From assembly GCA_910589655.1 (NCBI GenBank), contig CAJUTJ010000121.1:1-14807 (forward strand): 14,807 nt of DNA, written 5' to 3'. The notes under the pieces are model-generated. The model was given only the letters and a program-made list of their open reading frames with translations, made no database searches and was not told the DNA's origin. The position numbers and the translations under genes were made by a program. This document shows, in pieces, positions 5,862 through 13,736 of the stretch (position 1 is its first letter; each line of letters begins with the position of its first letter). This DNA comes from an uncultured Acetatifactor sp. (lineage in GTDB: Bacteria > Bacillota > Clostridia > Lachnospirales > Lachnospiraceae).

Positions 5862-8030
5862 ATGGATATTAAAGATAAGAGAAAAAAAGTAATATGTGAT
5901 CTGGTAAAGGATCCGCTATATGTGCCTATGAAAGAAAAGGAGCTGGCATCCTTTCTTCAGGTAGCAAAAGAAGACAGGGAGAAGCTCAGAGAGGTGCTTC
6001 AGGAGCTTCTTGCCGAAGGCAAACTGATGCTGACCGCAAAGGGAAAATATATGAAATCCGACGGCAGCGTATTGACAGGAACATTTATAAGTAATGCCAA
6101 AGGCTTTGGATTTGTGGAAATTGAGGGGCGGGAGGAAGACTTATTTATACCGGAAGATAAGACGGCGGGAGCGTTTCACAAAGATATCGTTCAAGTGACG
6201 CCGCTGCCCGGAAATTCCGGCAAGCGTCAGGAAGGACAGGTCGTTAAGATTATTGCCAGAGGCATGTCACATGTGGTGGGCACTTATGAGAGAACCCGCG
6301 AAAATTTCGGATTTGTGCTGCCGGATAACGGTAAGCTGTCTCAGGATATTTTTATCCCGAAGGAACGGTCAAAAGGAGCCGTGAGCGGGCATAAAGTAGT
6401 GGCCGAGATCACGGATTACGGCACAAACCGGCGGAGCCCCGAAGGCAAAATCGTGGAGATCCTCGGACATATCAACGATCCCGGTGTGGACATTATGTCC
6501 ATTGTCAGAGGATATGAGCTGCCCTTGGAATTTCCCGAGAAGACATTGCAGCAGGCAGAGCGCGTATCGCAGGAGGTTTCCGAGGCGGACTGCTTGGGCA
6601 GAAGAGATCTGCGGGATTTGGATATGGTTACAATTGACGGTGAGGATGCCAAAGATCTTGATGATGCGGTCAGTGTATCCTTTGACGGAGAAAAGTATCA
6701 TTTAGGCGTTCATATCGCGGACGTCACCAATTACGTTCAGGAAAATTCCGCGCTGGACAGGGAGGCGTTGAAGCGGGGGACCAGTGTGTATCTGGTGGAC
6801 AGAGTGATTCCCATGCTGCCCCATGCACTCTCCAACGGTATCTGCTCTCTGAACGCCGGAGTGGACAGGCTTGCCCTGAGCTGTCTGATGACCATAGACA
6901 GGAAGGGGGAGATAACGGATTATGAGATCTGTGAATCCGTTATCCGGGTCAATCAGAGAATGTCTTACCGACAGGTGAAATCAATGCTGGAAGACGAGAC
7001 CTTGGTGGAAAAGGATGGGGAATATGTGCAGTATAGGGAATTGTTTCCCATGTTTCTGCTGATGCGGGAGCTTTCCTCTTTGCTGCGCGGCGAACGGAAA
7101 AAGCGGGGCTCTATCGATTTTGATTTTCCGGAATGTAAAATTATTTTGGACAAAGACGGACGTCCCATAGAGATCAAAGCTTATGAAAGAAACGTGGCCA
7201 CGGATATCATAGAGGACTTTATGCTGGCGGCAAACGAGACGGTAGCACAGCATTTTTATTGGATGGAGCTTCCTTTTGTATACCGCGTCCATGACGTGCC
7301 GGATGGGGATAAGATTCAAAAGCTGTCCACCTTTATTAACAATTTCGGCTATTATATGAAAGCTGTGGGGCGGACAAGCTCTAAAGTGAGCAGTGAGGAA
7401 ATCCATCCCAAAGAAATTCAAAAGCTGCTGACAAAAATTGAGGGTACACCGGAGGAACCCATGATCAGCAGACTTGCCTTGCGCAGCATGAAACAGGCCA
7501 AATACAGCATAGAATGTACGGGGCATTTCGGGCTGGCCTGCAGATATTACTGCCATTTTACTTCGCCCATACGGCGCTATCCCGACCTCCAGATCCACCG
7601 GATCATTAAGGAACAGTTACGGGGAAGGCTCAGAGAGGAGAGAGTGTCCCATTACAGGGAGATTCTGCCTCAGGTGGCAAAGCATTCCTCGGAGACGGAG
7701 AGACGTGCCGACGAGGCGGAACGGGAGACGGATAAGCTGAAAAAAGTGGAATACATGGAGAATTACATCGGCCGATGCTTTGAGGGTGTGATTTCCGGCG
7801 TCACAAGCTGGGGGATCTATGTGGAATTGCATAATACGGTGGAAGGCTTGATACATGTGTCTAAGATTCCCGGAGATTACTATTACTATGACGAAAGCAA
7901 ATGTGAGATGGTTGGAGAAGTCACGGGCCGGACCTTTAAACTGGGTATGCCGGTAAAAGTTCAGGTGGACGGCTGTGACAGATTTAACCGCACGATTGAC
8001 TTTGGCCTTGTTGAAGGGAGGGAGGAGTAA
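5862..8030 (+). CDS. rnr: Ribonuclease R (3'-5' exoribonuclease)
   Basis: Hydrolytic 3'-5' exoribonuclease that degrades structured RNA and, with SmpB and tmRNA, the mRNA of stalled ribosomes. The ATG at 5862 follows AGGAG (5852-5856). The 722 residues contain an N-terminal winged-helix-like region (about 1-65), two cold-shock/OB domains (about 68-130 with GTFISNAKGFGFV, and 138-205 with GTYERTRENFGFV), and the RNB catalytic core. The core has the metal-binding motif TIDGEDAKDLDDAV (257-270; Asp259, 265, 267, 268). RSMKQAKYS and HFTSPIRRYPDLQIHR mark its later part, and an S1 domain closes the protein from about residue 637. There is no long Lys-rich tail, unlike the E. coli enzyme. The stop codon overlaps the smpB start (TAATG), so translation is coupled. 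Confidence 0.97.
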   Translation: MDIKDKRKKVICDLVKDPLYVPMKEKELASFLQVAKEDREKLREVLQELLAEGKLMLTAKGKYMKSDGSVLTGTFISNAKGFGFVEIEGREEDLFIPEDKTAGAFHKDIVQVTPLPGNSGKRQEGQVVKIIARGMSHVVGTYERTRENFGFVLPDNGKLSQDIFIPKERSKGAVSGHKVVAEITDYGTNRRSPEGKIVEILGHINDPGVDIMSIVRGYELPLEFPEKTLQQAERVSQEVSEADCLGRRDLRDLDMVTIDGEDAKDLDDAVSVSFDGEKYHLGVHIADVTNYVQENSALDREALKRGTSVYLVDRVIPMLPHALSNGICSLNAGVDRLALSCLMTIDRKGEITDYEICESVIRVNQRMSYRQVKSMLEDETLVEKDGEYVQYRELFPMFLLMRELSSLLRGERKKRGSIDFDFPECKIILDKDGRPIEIKAYERNVATDIIEDFMLAANETVAQHFYWMELPFVYRVHDVPDGDKIQKLSTFINNFGYYMKAVGRTSSKVSSEEIHPKEIQKLLTKIEGTPEEPMISRLALRSMKQAKYSIECTGHFGLACRYYCHFTSPIRRYPDLQIHRIIKEQLRGRLREERVSHYREILPQVAKHSSETERRADEAERETDKLKKVEYMENYIGRCFEGVISGVTSWGIYVELHNTVEGLIHVSKIPGDYYYYDESKCEMVGEVTGRTFKLGMPVKVQVDGCDRFNRTIDFGLVEGREE

Positions 8031-8497
8031 TGGCACCAAAGAAAGAAACACAAAAGCTGATTGCCAACAACAAGAAAGCATATCATGATTACTTCATTGA
8101 CGAGACATATGAGGCCGGAGTGGCATTGCACGGTACGGAAGTTAAGTCCATGCGTATGGGAAAGTGCAGTATTAAGGAATCCTTTATCCGAATTGAGAAC
8201 GGGGAAGTCTATGTCTATGGTATGCATGTCAGCCCGTATGAAAAAGGAAATATTTTCAACAAGGATCCCTTGCGTGTGAAAAAGCTTTTGATGCATAAAT
8301 ACGAGATTAATAAGCTTGCCGGAAAAATTGCGGAAAAAGGTTATACACTCGTACCTCTTCAGGTATATTTTAAGGACGGTAAGGCAAAAGTAGAAGTAGG
8401 TCTTGCGCGAGGGAAAAAGCTGTATGACAAACGGCAGGACATTGCCAAGAAAGACCAGCGCAGGGAGGCGGAGAGAGAGTTTAAGCAAAGATTTTAA
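8030..8497 (+). CDS. smpB: SsrA-binding protein SmpB
   Basis: RNA-binding partner of tmRNA in trans-translation. It carries alanyl-tmRNA to stalled ribosomes and mimics the missing codon-anticodon pair. The start ATG at 8030 shares one base with the rnr stop and is preceded by GGGAGGAGG within the end of rnr. The 155 residues show the expected NKKAYHDYFI (14-23), ALHGTEVKSMR (32-42) and GMHVSPYEKGN (64-74). DPLRVKKLLMHKYEI (79-93) and the basic C-terminal tail from about residue 129 (GKKLYDKRQDIAKKDQRREA) that enters the mRNA channel follow. It lies directly upstream of ssrA, its functional partner. Confidence 0.97.
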   Translation: MAPKKETQKLIANNKKAYHDYFIDETYEAGVALHGTEVKSMRMGKCSIKESFIRIENGEVYVYGMHVSPYEKGNIFNKDPLRVKKLLMHKYEINKLAGKIAEKGYTLVPLQVYFKDGKAKVEVGLARGKKLYDKRQDIAKKDQRREAEREFKQRF

Positions 8498-8566
8498 AAG
8501 CATGATATAAAACATAGAGACAATACCTTGCGCGGCAAACCTCATAAGTTTTGCACTGCGGCACTA

Positions 8567-8595
8567 TTGACAGCCGTCATTTCATCCGATATACT
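8567..8595 (+). promoter_or_regulatory. Strong sigma-A promoter of ssrA
   Basis: Consensus TTGACA (8567-8572) and TATACT (8590-8595) are separated by 17 bp. Transcription would start around 8602, about 20 nt before the mature 5' end at 8623, leaving a short leader for RNase P removal. There is no terminator after smpB, so read-through from smpB is also possible. Confidence 0.85.
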
Positions 8596-8622
8596 AATTA
8601 CGTAACGACCTAAAAACCTTTC

Positions 8623-9019
8623 GGGGTAGTAAAGGTTTCGACAGGGGTCTTGCAGCTGGAGAAGCTATCCGTTGCGAAACGTTAATCGCACAATTAAACT
8701 AAACGCTGAAGATAATAATCAGTTAGCGTTCGCTGCTTAATCTGACTCGTTCAGGTTAATTGCGAATGACGCTGCCTCAGGCAGCTTGTCCGCTCCGGGG
8801 CACTCACACTTCGGAATCCGGGCATCGACTCTGTGAGAAACGACGTGTGTTAAGCTTTGCGCACACGGGCGTATGATGAAGCTACCAAGCAGTCGGGAGG
8901 GTCTGTTCTCCGGGCTGTGCGGGAACAGGGTGGAGCAAGTCCACCCGAGACAACAGACTATGATAGTAGAAGTACAGGGAATGGGCTTTTGGACACGGGT
9001 TCGACTCCCGTCTACTCCA
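8623..9019 (+). ncRNA. ssrA: Transfer-messenger RNA (tmRNA)
   Basis: tmRNA rescues ribosomes stalled on broken messages and appends a degradation tag. The tRNA-like ends pair as GGGGTAG (8623-8629) with CTACTCC (9012-9018), discriminator A9019; CCA is not encoded. The 5' part has the conserved AAAGGTTTCGACAGGGG region, and the 3' end has the T-arm GGGTTCGACTCCC. The tag frame opens at the resume codon GCT (8705-8707) and stops at TAA (8738-8740), giving AEDNNQLAFAA; the terminal hydrophobic-AA is the usual ClpXP signal. About 397 nt is somewhat longer than many tmRNAs, with extra hairpin material between the tag and the tRNA-like 3' half. It sits next to smpB and has its own promoter and terminator. 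Confidence 0.96.
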
Positions 9020-9030
9020 CTTATCTGAGA

Positions 9031-9078
9031 AGCTGCAAATCAAAGGTTTATCGGAAAATCATGGATTTGCAGCTTTTT
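9031..9078 (+). terminator. Rho-independent terminator after ssrA
   Basis: AGCTGCAAATC (9031-9041) pairs perfectly with GATTTGCAGCT (9064-9074), followed by a T run (9074-9078). It starts 12 nt after the mature tmRNA 3' end. Confidence 0.85.
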
Positions 9079-9093
9079 GTCATTGTAAATATC

Positions 9094-9123
9094 CTGACGA
9101 AACGAAGAGGGAAATTGTATAAT
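9094..9123 (+). promoter_or_regulatory. Promoter of the membrane-protein gene
   Basis: A perfect TATAAT (9118-9123) is preceded at 18 bp by CTGACG (9094-9099). Transcription would begin near 9130, giving a leader of about 78 nt before the TTG start at 9208. Confidence 0.6.
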
Positions 9124-9148
9124 CCGGAAGGGCGTTAGGAAAACAAAA

Positions 9149-9235
9149 ATGCTTTGGGAAGAGAGCGGTATTTGTTACCGTTCTTTTTTGGAATTGGAGG
9201 TTATGCTTTGGGAAACTCAGAAGAAAAGCGACTGA
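9149..9235 (+). promoter_or_regulatory. Leader with duplicated ATG motif, small ORF and attenuator-like hairpin
   Basis: ATGCTTTGGGAA occurs at 9149-9160 and 9203-9214. Between the copies GAGCGGTA (9164-9171) pairs with TACCGTTC (9177-9184) and runs into TTTTTT, a terminator-like hairpin before the main gene. A 28-codon frame starts at ATG 9149, with AGGA 8 nt upstream. It reads through the second ATG copy and stops at 9235, overlapping the main gene start by 28 nt. It could be a regulatory leader peptide, an attenuator, or only a small duplication. Expression of the small frame is not established. Confidence 0.4.
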
Positions 9236-9795
9236 TGGGAGGATTCCTTTTTCAGACGGAAAAAGAAGCAAAACTGGCGGAGGTAGAGCGGAAAAAAATC
9301 GCATATCTGGAATCAAAGGTAGATTATTCAAAACCGGAAGATATTTTGTACATTTATGACAAAACGGTAAAGGAAAATGTTTTCAGTACACCTGTGGGAA
9401 TGGTCTATTTGAAACAGCTTCAGGAATATCTGCTGAATCAGGAAGGGATAGATCCCGCTGATGTGGCCGCAATTCCTTTGAACAATATATATGAGGATCA
9501 GGCGAAGGTCAGCTCTTCAAAGGAAAAAATGCGTTCTTTGCACGAGCAGGAAATGGGAGCGAAGAAATCACAGCTGACGATTTCCGTCATATTAAATATT
9601 TTATTGGCATTGGCCATGCTGGCAATGTTCATAATTTCACTAAACAGCGATTATCCCAATATTATTAATTACGAGCGGGCTGTTACCGACCGATACGCGG
9701 CTTGGGAGCAGGAATTGACGGAACGCGAGAAGGTAATCCGGGAGAAAGAAAGGGAATTGATGATAGAGGGAGAAGTTACCGGAATAGGCGAGTAA
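9208..9795 (+). CDS. Single-pass membrane protein with coiled coils, unknown function
   Basis: I do not recognise this protein. The TTG at 9208 is chosen as start because GGAGG (9196-9200) lies 7 nt upstream. The frame is open back to another TTG at 9154, but that has no comparable site. The 195 residues start with a charged helical region (about 17-40), then a globular-looking stretch containing YSKPEDILYIYDKTVKENVF (40-59). One clear membrane helix (about 123-144) follows, and then a short C-terminal coiled coil rich in Glu, Arg and Lys (about 163-185). There is no signal peptide. It stands alone between ssrA and a two-component system, with its own promoter and an unusual leader. A role as a small membrane-anchored accessory to the downstream kinase is possible but only suggested by position. 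Confidence 0.8.
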   Translation: MGNSEEKRLMGGFLFQTEKEAKLAEVERKKIAYLESKVDYSKPEDILYIYDKTVKENVFSTPVGMVYLKQLQEYLLNQEGIDPADVAAIPLNNIYEDQAKVSSSKEKMRSLHEQEMGAKKSQLTISVILNILLALAMLAMFIISLNSDYPNIINYERAVTDRYAAWEQELTEREKVIREKERELMIEGEVTGIGE

Positions 9796-9838
9796 TTTTC
9801 ACAGAATTTACATATCTGTAGGTTATACTGTTTTCAGA

Positions 9839-9844
9839 TATAAT
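9839..9844 (+). promoter_or_regulatory. Possible -10 element before the response regulator
   Basis: A perfect TATAAT lies about 120 bp before the response regulator ATG, but no convincing -35 hexamer is found at the right distance. The promoter may need an activator or may not be used. The 168-bp spacer holds nothing else that I can name. Confidence 0.3.
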
Positions 9845-9963
9845 TTTATGCCGGCTTTGTCAACATTTTACAGAGTGGAAATCACTTTTTTAAGCGCTCT
9901 TTGAACTCTTGCGGGGATTATCCGTGGCATTGCCGGAAGGATATTGGGAGGTATGGAATTCCG

Positions 9964-10641
9964 ATGGATAGATTAAAAGTTCTGGTGGTGGATGATGAAA
10001 GCAGGATGAGGAAGCTGGTGCGAGACTTCTTGGTAAAAAGCAATTATGATGTAATCGAGGCCGGAGACGGCGAGGAGGCTCTTGACAGATTCTTCGCCAA
10101 TAAGGATATTGCTCTGATTGTGTTGGATGTGATGATGCCGAAACTGGATGGCTGGCAGGTCTGTAAGGAAATCCGTTCCTATTCCAAAGTTCCTATTATT
10201 ATGCTCACGGCGAGAACGGATGAGCAGGATGAACTGCAAGGGTTTCAGATGGGAGTGGACGAGTATATTTCCAAACCTTTCAGCCCTAAGATTCTTGTGG
10301 CGCGTATTGAAGCAATTTTGCGGCGGACCAATCAATTGAATGAGGAAGAGACTTTATACTGCGGCGGCATTAAGATTGATAAAGCAGCCCATCAGGTGAT
10401 GATTGACAATCAGCCTGTGGATTTGAGTTATAAAGAATTCGAACTGCTGACCTATTTTGTGGAAAACAAGGGAATTGCCCTTTCTCGTGAGAAAATCCTT
10501 AATAATGTCTGGAATTACGACTATTTTGGGGATGCACGAACCATAGATACCCATGTAAAGAAGCTTCGGAGCAAAATGGGAGAGAAGGGAGATTTGATCA
10601 AGACCATCTGGGGTATGGGTTACAAGCTGGAAGCGGAATAG
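9964..10641 (+). CDS. OmpR/PhoB-family response regulator
   Basis: Cytoplasmic DNA-binding response regulator, presumably phosphorylated by the kinase encoded next. The ATG at 9964 gives a standard 225-residue product. The best Shine-Dalgarno, GGGAGG (9946-9951), is 12 nt away, which is long, and an upstream TTG at 9901 would add 21 residues that resemble nothing in the family. The receiver domain (about 1-118) has acidic pocket Asp10 and Asp11, phospho-acceptor Asp55 in LIVLDVMMPK, Thr82 and Lys104. The C-terminal winged helix (about 128-222) has LSYKEFELLTYFVENKG, the ALSREKIL segment and the terminal TIDTHVKKLRSKMG and IWGMGYKLE. The kinase gene follows after a 157-bp structured spacer. 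The stimulus and targets cannot be told from sequence. Confidence 0.95.
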   Translation: MDRLKVLVVDDESRMRKLVRDFLVKSNYDVIEAGDGEEALDRFFANKDIALIVLDVMMPKLDGWQVCKEIRSYSKVPIIMLTARTDEQDELQGFQMGVDEYISKPFSPKILVARIEAILRRTNQLNEEETLYCGGIKIDKAAHQVMIDNQPVDLSYKEFELLTYFVENKGIALSREKILNNVWNYDYFGDARTIDTHVKKLRSKMGEKGDLIKTIWGMGYKLEAE

Positions 10642-10752
10642 TGTGAGAAGAAGTTCTAATTGCTTTAGCAATTTTTGCTCACAGCAGAGGCTGTTTCGCA
10701 AAGAACTTCTAAGTCTCACACCGAGAAATGCCTGAAAACACGGCATTTCTCA
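10641..10752 (+). ncRNA. Structured intercistronic RNA element between regulator and kinase
   Basis: GTGTGAGA (10641-10648) pairs with TCTCACAC (10714-10721), and AGAAGTTCT (10649-10657) pairs with AGAACTTCT (10702-10710), with a 3-nt bulge. Together they make a 17-bp outer stem. Inside it lie AATTGC/GCAATT (10658-10663, 10668-10673; loop TTTA, then T residues) and ACAGC/GCTGT (10681-10685, 10690-10694), giving a branched fold. A separate perfect 10-bp hairpin, GAGAAATGCC (10723-10732) with GGCATTTCTC, follows. The element begins at the last base of the regulator stop codon. It could be a partial terminator or processing site lowering kinase expression, or a repeat element. The class is unknown to me. 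Confidence 0.55.
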
Positions 10753-10798
10753 TCCGGATTTAGGGTTCCGCAGAGCGGGCATACGGGAGATCTTATTG

Positions 10799-12259
10799 AT
10801 GAAACATTCAATCAAACGACAATTTGCATTGATATTTATGGGAGTTATGGCGGGAACTATATTGCTGTGCATTTTGATCAATAACCTTTTTCTGGGGCAG
10901 TATTATATTCGGAGCAAAACGCAGGTTATCTATGACGCCTACAACATCATCAGTCAGGGCGCAAACAGTGACGCCTACGGAACGGCGGAATTTACGGAGC
11001 AGTTGAACGATGTGTGTAATATTTACAATATTACCGTATGCATCATGGACGCCAATTCTCAGATGAAGTACGAGTCCGTCAATGGAGGAAGAGAGCTGGA
11101 GGCGCAGCTTATCGGCTATATTTTCGGTTTTTACTCTGACGGCGAAATGAAGATTCTGGATGAAGGCGCCGATTATGTGATTCAAAGGGTCAGTGCCGGT
11201 GAAGACGAATATTTGGAAATGTACGGGCGATTGAACAGCGGCATTTCTTTTATCATGCGGACTCCTATCGAGAGCATCAGGGAGAGCGCCAAGATTGCAA
11301 ACAGATTCTTTGCATATGTGGGAATCGTTGGGGTATTTGCGGGAGGAATTATAGTTTGGTTTGTATCCAGAAAGATAACACAGCCGATTTTGGAACTGAA
11401 TAGTATTTCAGAGCAGATGGTGCATTTGGATTTTGAGGCAAAATACCGGGGACACGCTCATAACGAAATCGGTCTATTGGGAGAGAATATAAATAAATTA
11501 TCCGCGTCTCTCGAGCAGTCTATATCGGAATTAAAAACGGCCAATAATGAATTGCAGAAAGATATCGAGAAGAAAGAGCGGATAGACGAGATGCGGAAGG
11601 AGTTTCTTGCTAATGTTTCCCATGAGCTGAAAACGCCCATTGCTCTGATCCAAGGATATGCGGAAGGACTTTCCGAAGGCGTGAATGATGACTCGGAGAG
11701 CAGAGTATTTTACTGCGAAGTAATCATGGACGAAGCGTCCAAGATGAACAATATGGTGAAAAAGCTTCTGACGCTGAATCAGCTGGAATTTGGAAATGAC
11801 TTGGTAAGCATGGAACGGTTCGACGTCACGTCCCTTGTAAAAAATTATATTCAGTCCGCGGCTATTTTGACAAAGCAGAGCGGGATTACGGTAGAAATGG
11901 AGGACTATCCGGCAATCTATGTGTGGGCGGATGAGTACAAAACGGAAGAAGTCTTTATGAATTATTTTTCCAATGCGCTGAACCACTGCGGCGGAGAAAA
12001 AAAGATTGTCGTATCTTTGAGAGAGACCGACAATCTTGTCAGGGTATCCGTGTTCAATACGGGGGAGAGAATCCCTGAGGAGGCCATTCCTCATCTCTGG
12101 GAAAAATTTTATAAGGTGGATAAGGCGAGAACCAGAGAATATGGGGGAAGCGGTGTGGGACTTTCCATCGTAAAAGCAATTATGGAATCTATGAATCGGG
12201 AATTCGGAGTGGAAAATTGCGGGAATGGGGTGCTCTTTTGGTTTGAATTGGAACGATAG
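10799..12259 (+). CDS. Sensor histidine kinase of a two-component system
   Basis: Membrane sensor kinase partnered with the upstream OmpR-type regulator. The ATG at 10799 follows GGGAG (10785-10789) by 9 nt; a TTG one codon upstream is also possible. The 486 residues comprise a first membrane helix (about 9-31), an extracellular sensor region of about 140 residues, and a second membrane helix (about 170-190). HAMP follows (about 190-243, from KITQPILEL), then a short coiled coil, HisKA with the phospho-acceptor His275 in FLANVSHELKTP, and the HATPase domain. The N-box is MNYFSNALNHC, the G1 box is degenerate (VFNTGERIPEE, Asn in place of the usual Asp), the F-box is LWEKFYKVDKAR and the G2 box is GGSGVGLSIVKAI. 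The degenerate G1 is seen in many clostridial kinases, so activity is still expected. Confidence 0.95.
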   Translation: MKHSIKRQFALIFMGVMAGTILLCILINNLFLGQYYIRSKTQVIYDAYNIISQGANSDAYGTAEFTEQLNDVCNIYNITVCIMDANSQMKYESVNGGRELEAQLIGYIFGFYSDGEMKILDEGADYVIQRVSAGEDEYLEMYGRLNSGISFIMRTPIESIRESAKIANRFFAYVGIVGVFAGGIIVWFVSRKITQPILELNSISEQMVHLDFEAKYRGHAHNEIGLLGENINKLSASLEQSISELKTANNELQKDIEKKERIDEMRKEFLANVSHELKTPIALIQGYAEGLSEGVNDDSESRVFYCEVIMDEASKMNNMVKKLLTLNQLEFGNDLVSMERFDVTSLVKNYIQSAAILTKQSGITVEMEDYPAIYVWADEYKTEEVFMNYFSNALNHCGGEKKIVVSLRETDNLVRVSVFNTGERIPEEAIPHLWEKFYKVDKARTREYGGSGVGLSIVKAIMESMNREFGVENCGNGVLFWFELER

Positions 12260-12310
12260 GGAGATGAACAGTACTGTTTTCGGTACAAGTGTTTTGCTGC
12301 CGAGGAGACC

Positions 12311-12319
12311 TGTTACAAT
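12311..12319 (+). promoter_or_regulatory. Possible extended -10 promoter of hflX
   Basis: TGTTACAAT (12311-12319) is an extended -10 (TGn plus TACAAT), with only a weak T-rich -35 region around 12291-12297. It would give a leader of about 60 nt. That leader contains the small hairpin AATCTT/AAGATT near 12342-12357. Confidence 0.4.
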
Positions 12320-12384
12320 GAGTGAATGTCCGAAGAACGGGAATCTTCTTTAAGATTTGGGTCAGATTGATTTAGGAGAAAATG

Positions 12385-13662
12385 ATGAGGGAAGAACAGA
12401 AAGCAGTGTTTACGAAAGTTATTTTGGTAGGGGTAGATACCGGAGAGGAACAGGATTTTGAACATTCTATGGAAGAACTCGCCAGTCTGGCAGAGGCGGC
12501 GTACAAAAAAGTAACAGGAATTATCATCCAAAGGATGGAAACCGTCAATAAATCCCTCTATATCGGTACGGGAAAAGTGCTGGAAGTAAAGGAATATGCC
12601 AAGCAGTGTGATGCGGAAGAGGTGATATTTGACAATACACTTTCTCCTTCGCAGGTCAGAAATCTAGACAAAGAGCTGGAACTGCCGATTTTGGACCGGA
12701 CAAATCTTATTTTGGATATTTTTGCCATCAGGGCAAAGACAAAGGAAGCCAAGCTTCAGGTAGAGACGGCAAGATTACAATATATGCTTCCCCGACTGGT
12801 GGGCATGAGAGAAAATTTAAGCCGTCAGGGCGGCACGGGCGGCAGTATGAGCAATAAGGGTGCGGGAGAGACGAAACTGGAGCTGGACAGACGGAAGATT
12901 GAACATCGCATCAGTGAGCTGAAGAAGGAACTGAAGCAGATAGCGCAGACCAGAGAGACAATGCGGAAACGCAGAGGGCAGTCACGTATTCCGCAGGTTG
13001 CGCTGGTGGGATATACCAATGCGGGTAAATCTACCATTATGAATCGATTGGTGGAGCTGTACGGCGGGGACAGGGAGAAGACGGTATTGGAGAAAGACAT
13101 GCTGTTTGCCACATTGGATACCAGTGTGCGGTGTATTGATACGGGAGATAATAAGCCTTTTTTCTTGGTAGATACGGTAGGGTTTATCCACAAGCTTCCC
13201 CACGGACTGGTGAAGGCGTTCTATTCTACCTTGGAGGAAGTGCAGTATGCGGATCTGATAGTTCATGTAGTTGACTTTTCCGACCGGTATCACCGACAGC
13301 AGGCGGAAGTCACCGACGAGACGCTGCGGGAGCTGAAGGCGGCGGATATTCCCAAGATTGTGGTTTATAATAAATCGGACCGGTGTGAAAACCAAGAGTT
13401 GCCGAAAAGAAGGAATGACTCTTTATATATGTCTGCCAAAACAGGATGCGGTTTGAACGAATTGTTGGAAATGATTCAGGAGAAAGTGTATGCAGATTTT
13501 GTGGACAGAAGCTTTCTCATACCCTACGACAGGGGGAGTGTAGGAGCCTATTTTATGGAGAATTCGGAAGTTCTGGAACAGGAGTATAAGGAAGACGGTC
13601 TTTATATCCGGGTAAAATGCCATCTACAGGATGCGGAAAAATATAAAAAATATGAAATATAA
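12385..13662 (+). CDS. hflX: Ribosome-associated GTPase HflX
   Basis: Translational GTPase of the HflX family that binds 50S/70S ribosomes and can split stalled or heat-damaged ribosomes. Two consecutive ATGs exist; the second (12385) is preferred because AGGAG (12374-12378) is then 6 nt away rather than 3. The 425 residues carry the N-terminal HflX domain (about 8-140, including YIGTGKV and IFDNTLSPSQVRNLDKELE). A Gly-rich segment, RQGGTGGSMSNKGAGET (147-163), and a helical linker of Lys/Glu-rich coiled coil (about 168-198) follow. The GTPase domain has G1 GYTNAGKS (209-216), G3 DTVGF (263-267), G4 NKSD (329-332) and G5 SAK (350-352). A short C-terminal domain closes it. Length and motifs are complete. 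Confidence 0.97.
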   Translation: MREEQKAVFTKVILVGVDTGEEQDFEHSMEELASLAEAAYKKVTGIIIQRMETVNKSLYIGTGKVLEVKEYAKQCDAEEVIFDNTLSPSQVRNLDKELELPILDRTNLILDIFAIRAKTKEAKLQVETARLQYMLPRLVGMRENLSRQGGTGGSMSNKGAGETKLELDRRKIEHRISELKKELKQIAQTRETMRKRRGQSRIPQVALVGYTNAGKSTIMNRLVELYGGDREKTVLEKDMLFATLDTSVRCIDTGDNKPFFLVDTVGFIHKLPHGLVKAFYSTLEEVQYADLIVHVVDFSDRYHRQQAEVTDETLRELKAADIPKIVVYNKSDRCENQELPKRRNDSLYMSAKTGCGLNELLEMIQEKVYADFVDRSFLIPYDRGSVGAYFMENSEVLEQEYKEDGLYIRVKCHLQDAEKYKKYEI

Positions 13663-13681
13663 TGTTTTTTTTCTTTTTTTA

Positions 13682-13690
13682 TGTTACAAT
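13682..13690 (+). promoter_or_regulatory. Possible extended -10 promoter of the lipoprotein gene
   Basis: TGTTACAAT (13682-13690) is an extended -10 identical to that before hflX. The preceding 13665-13680 is almost all T and could act both as a weak terminator tail for hflX and as a curved -35 region. No strong hairpin precedes the T run. Confidence 0.4.
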
Positions 13691-13736
13691 ACCTATGGAT
13701 TTCAGATATTAAAACGATGCAGAAACGAGGATGAAA

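Noticed and set aside
8857..9138. Open frame of 93 codons across the 3' half of the tmRNA
   Set aside because: It lies inside ssrA and its terminator, has no ribosome binding site and reads through the T-arm; it is a chance frame.
10675..10884. Plus-strand open frame of 69 codons in the regulator-kinase spacer
   Set aside because: It overlaps the kinase start in another frame and is mostly hairpin sequence.
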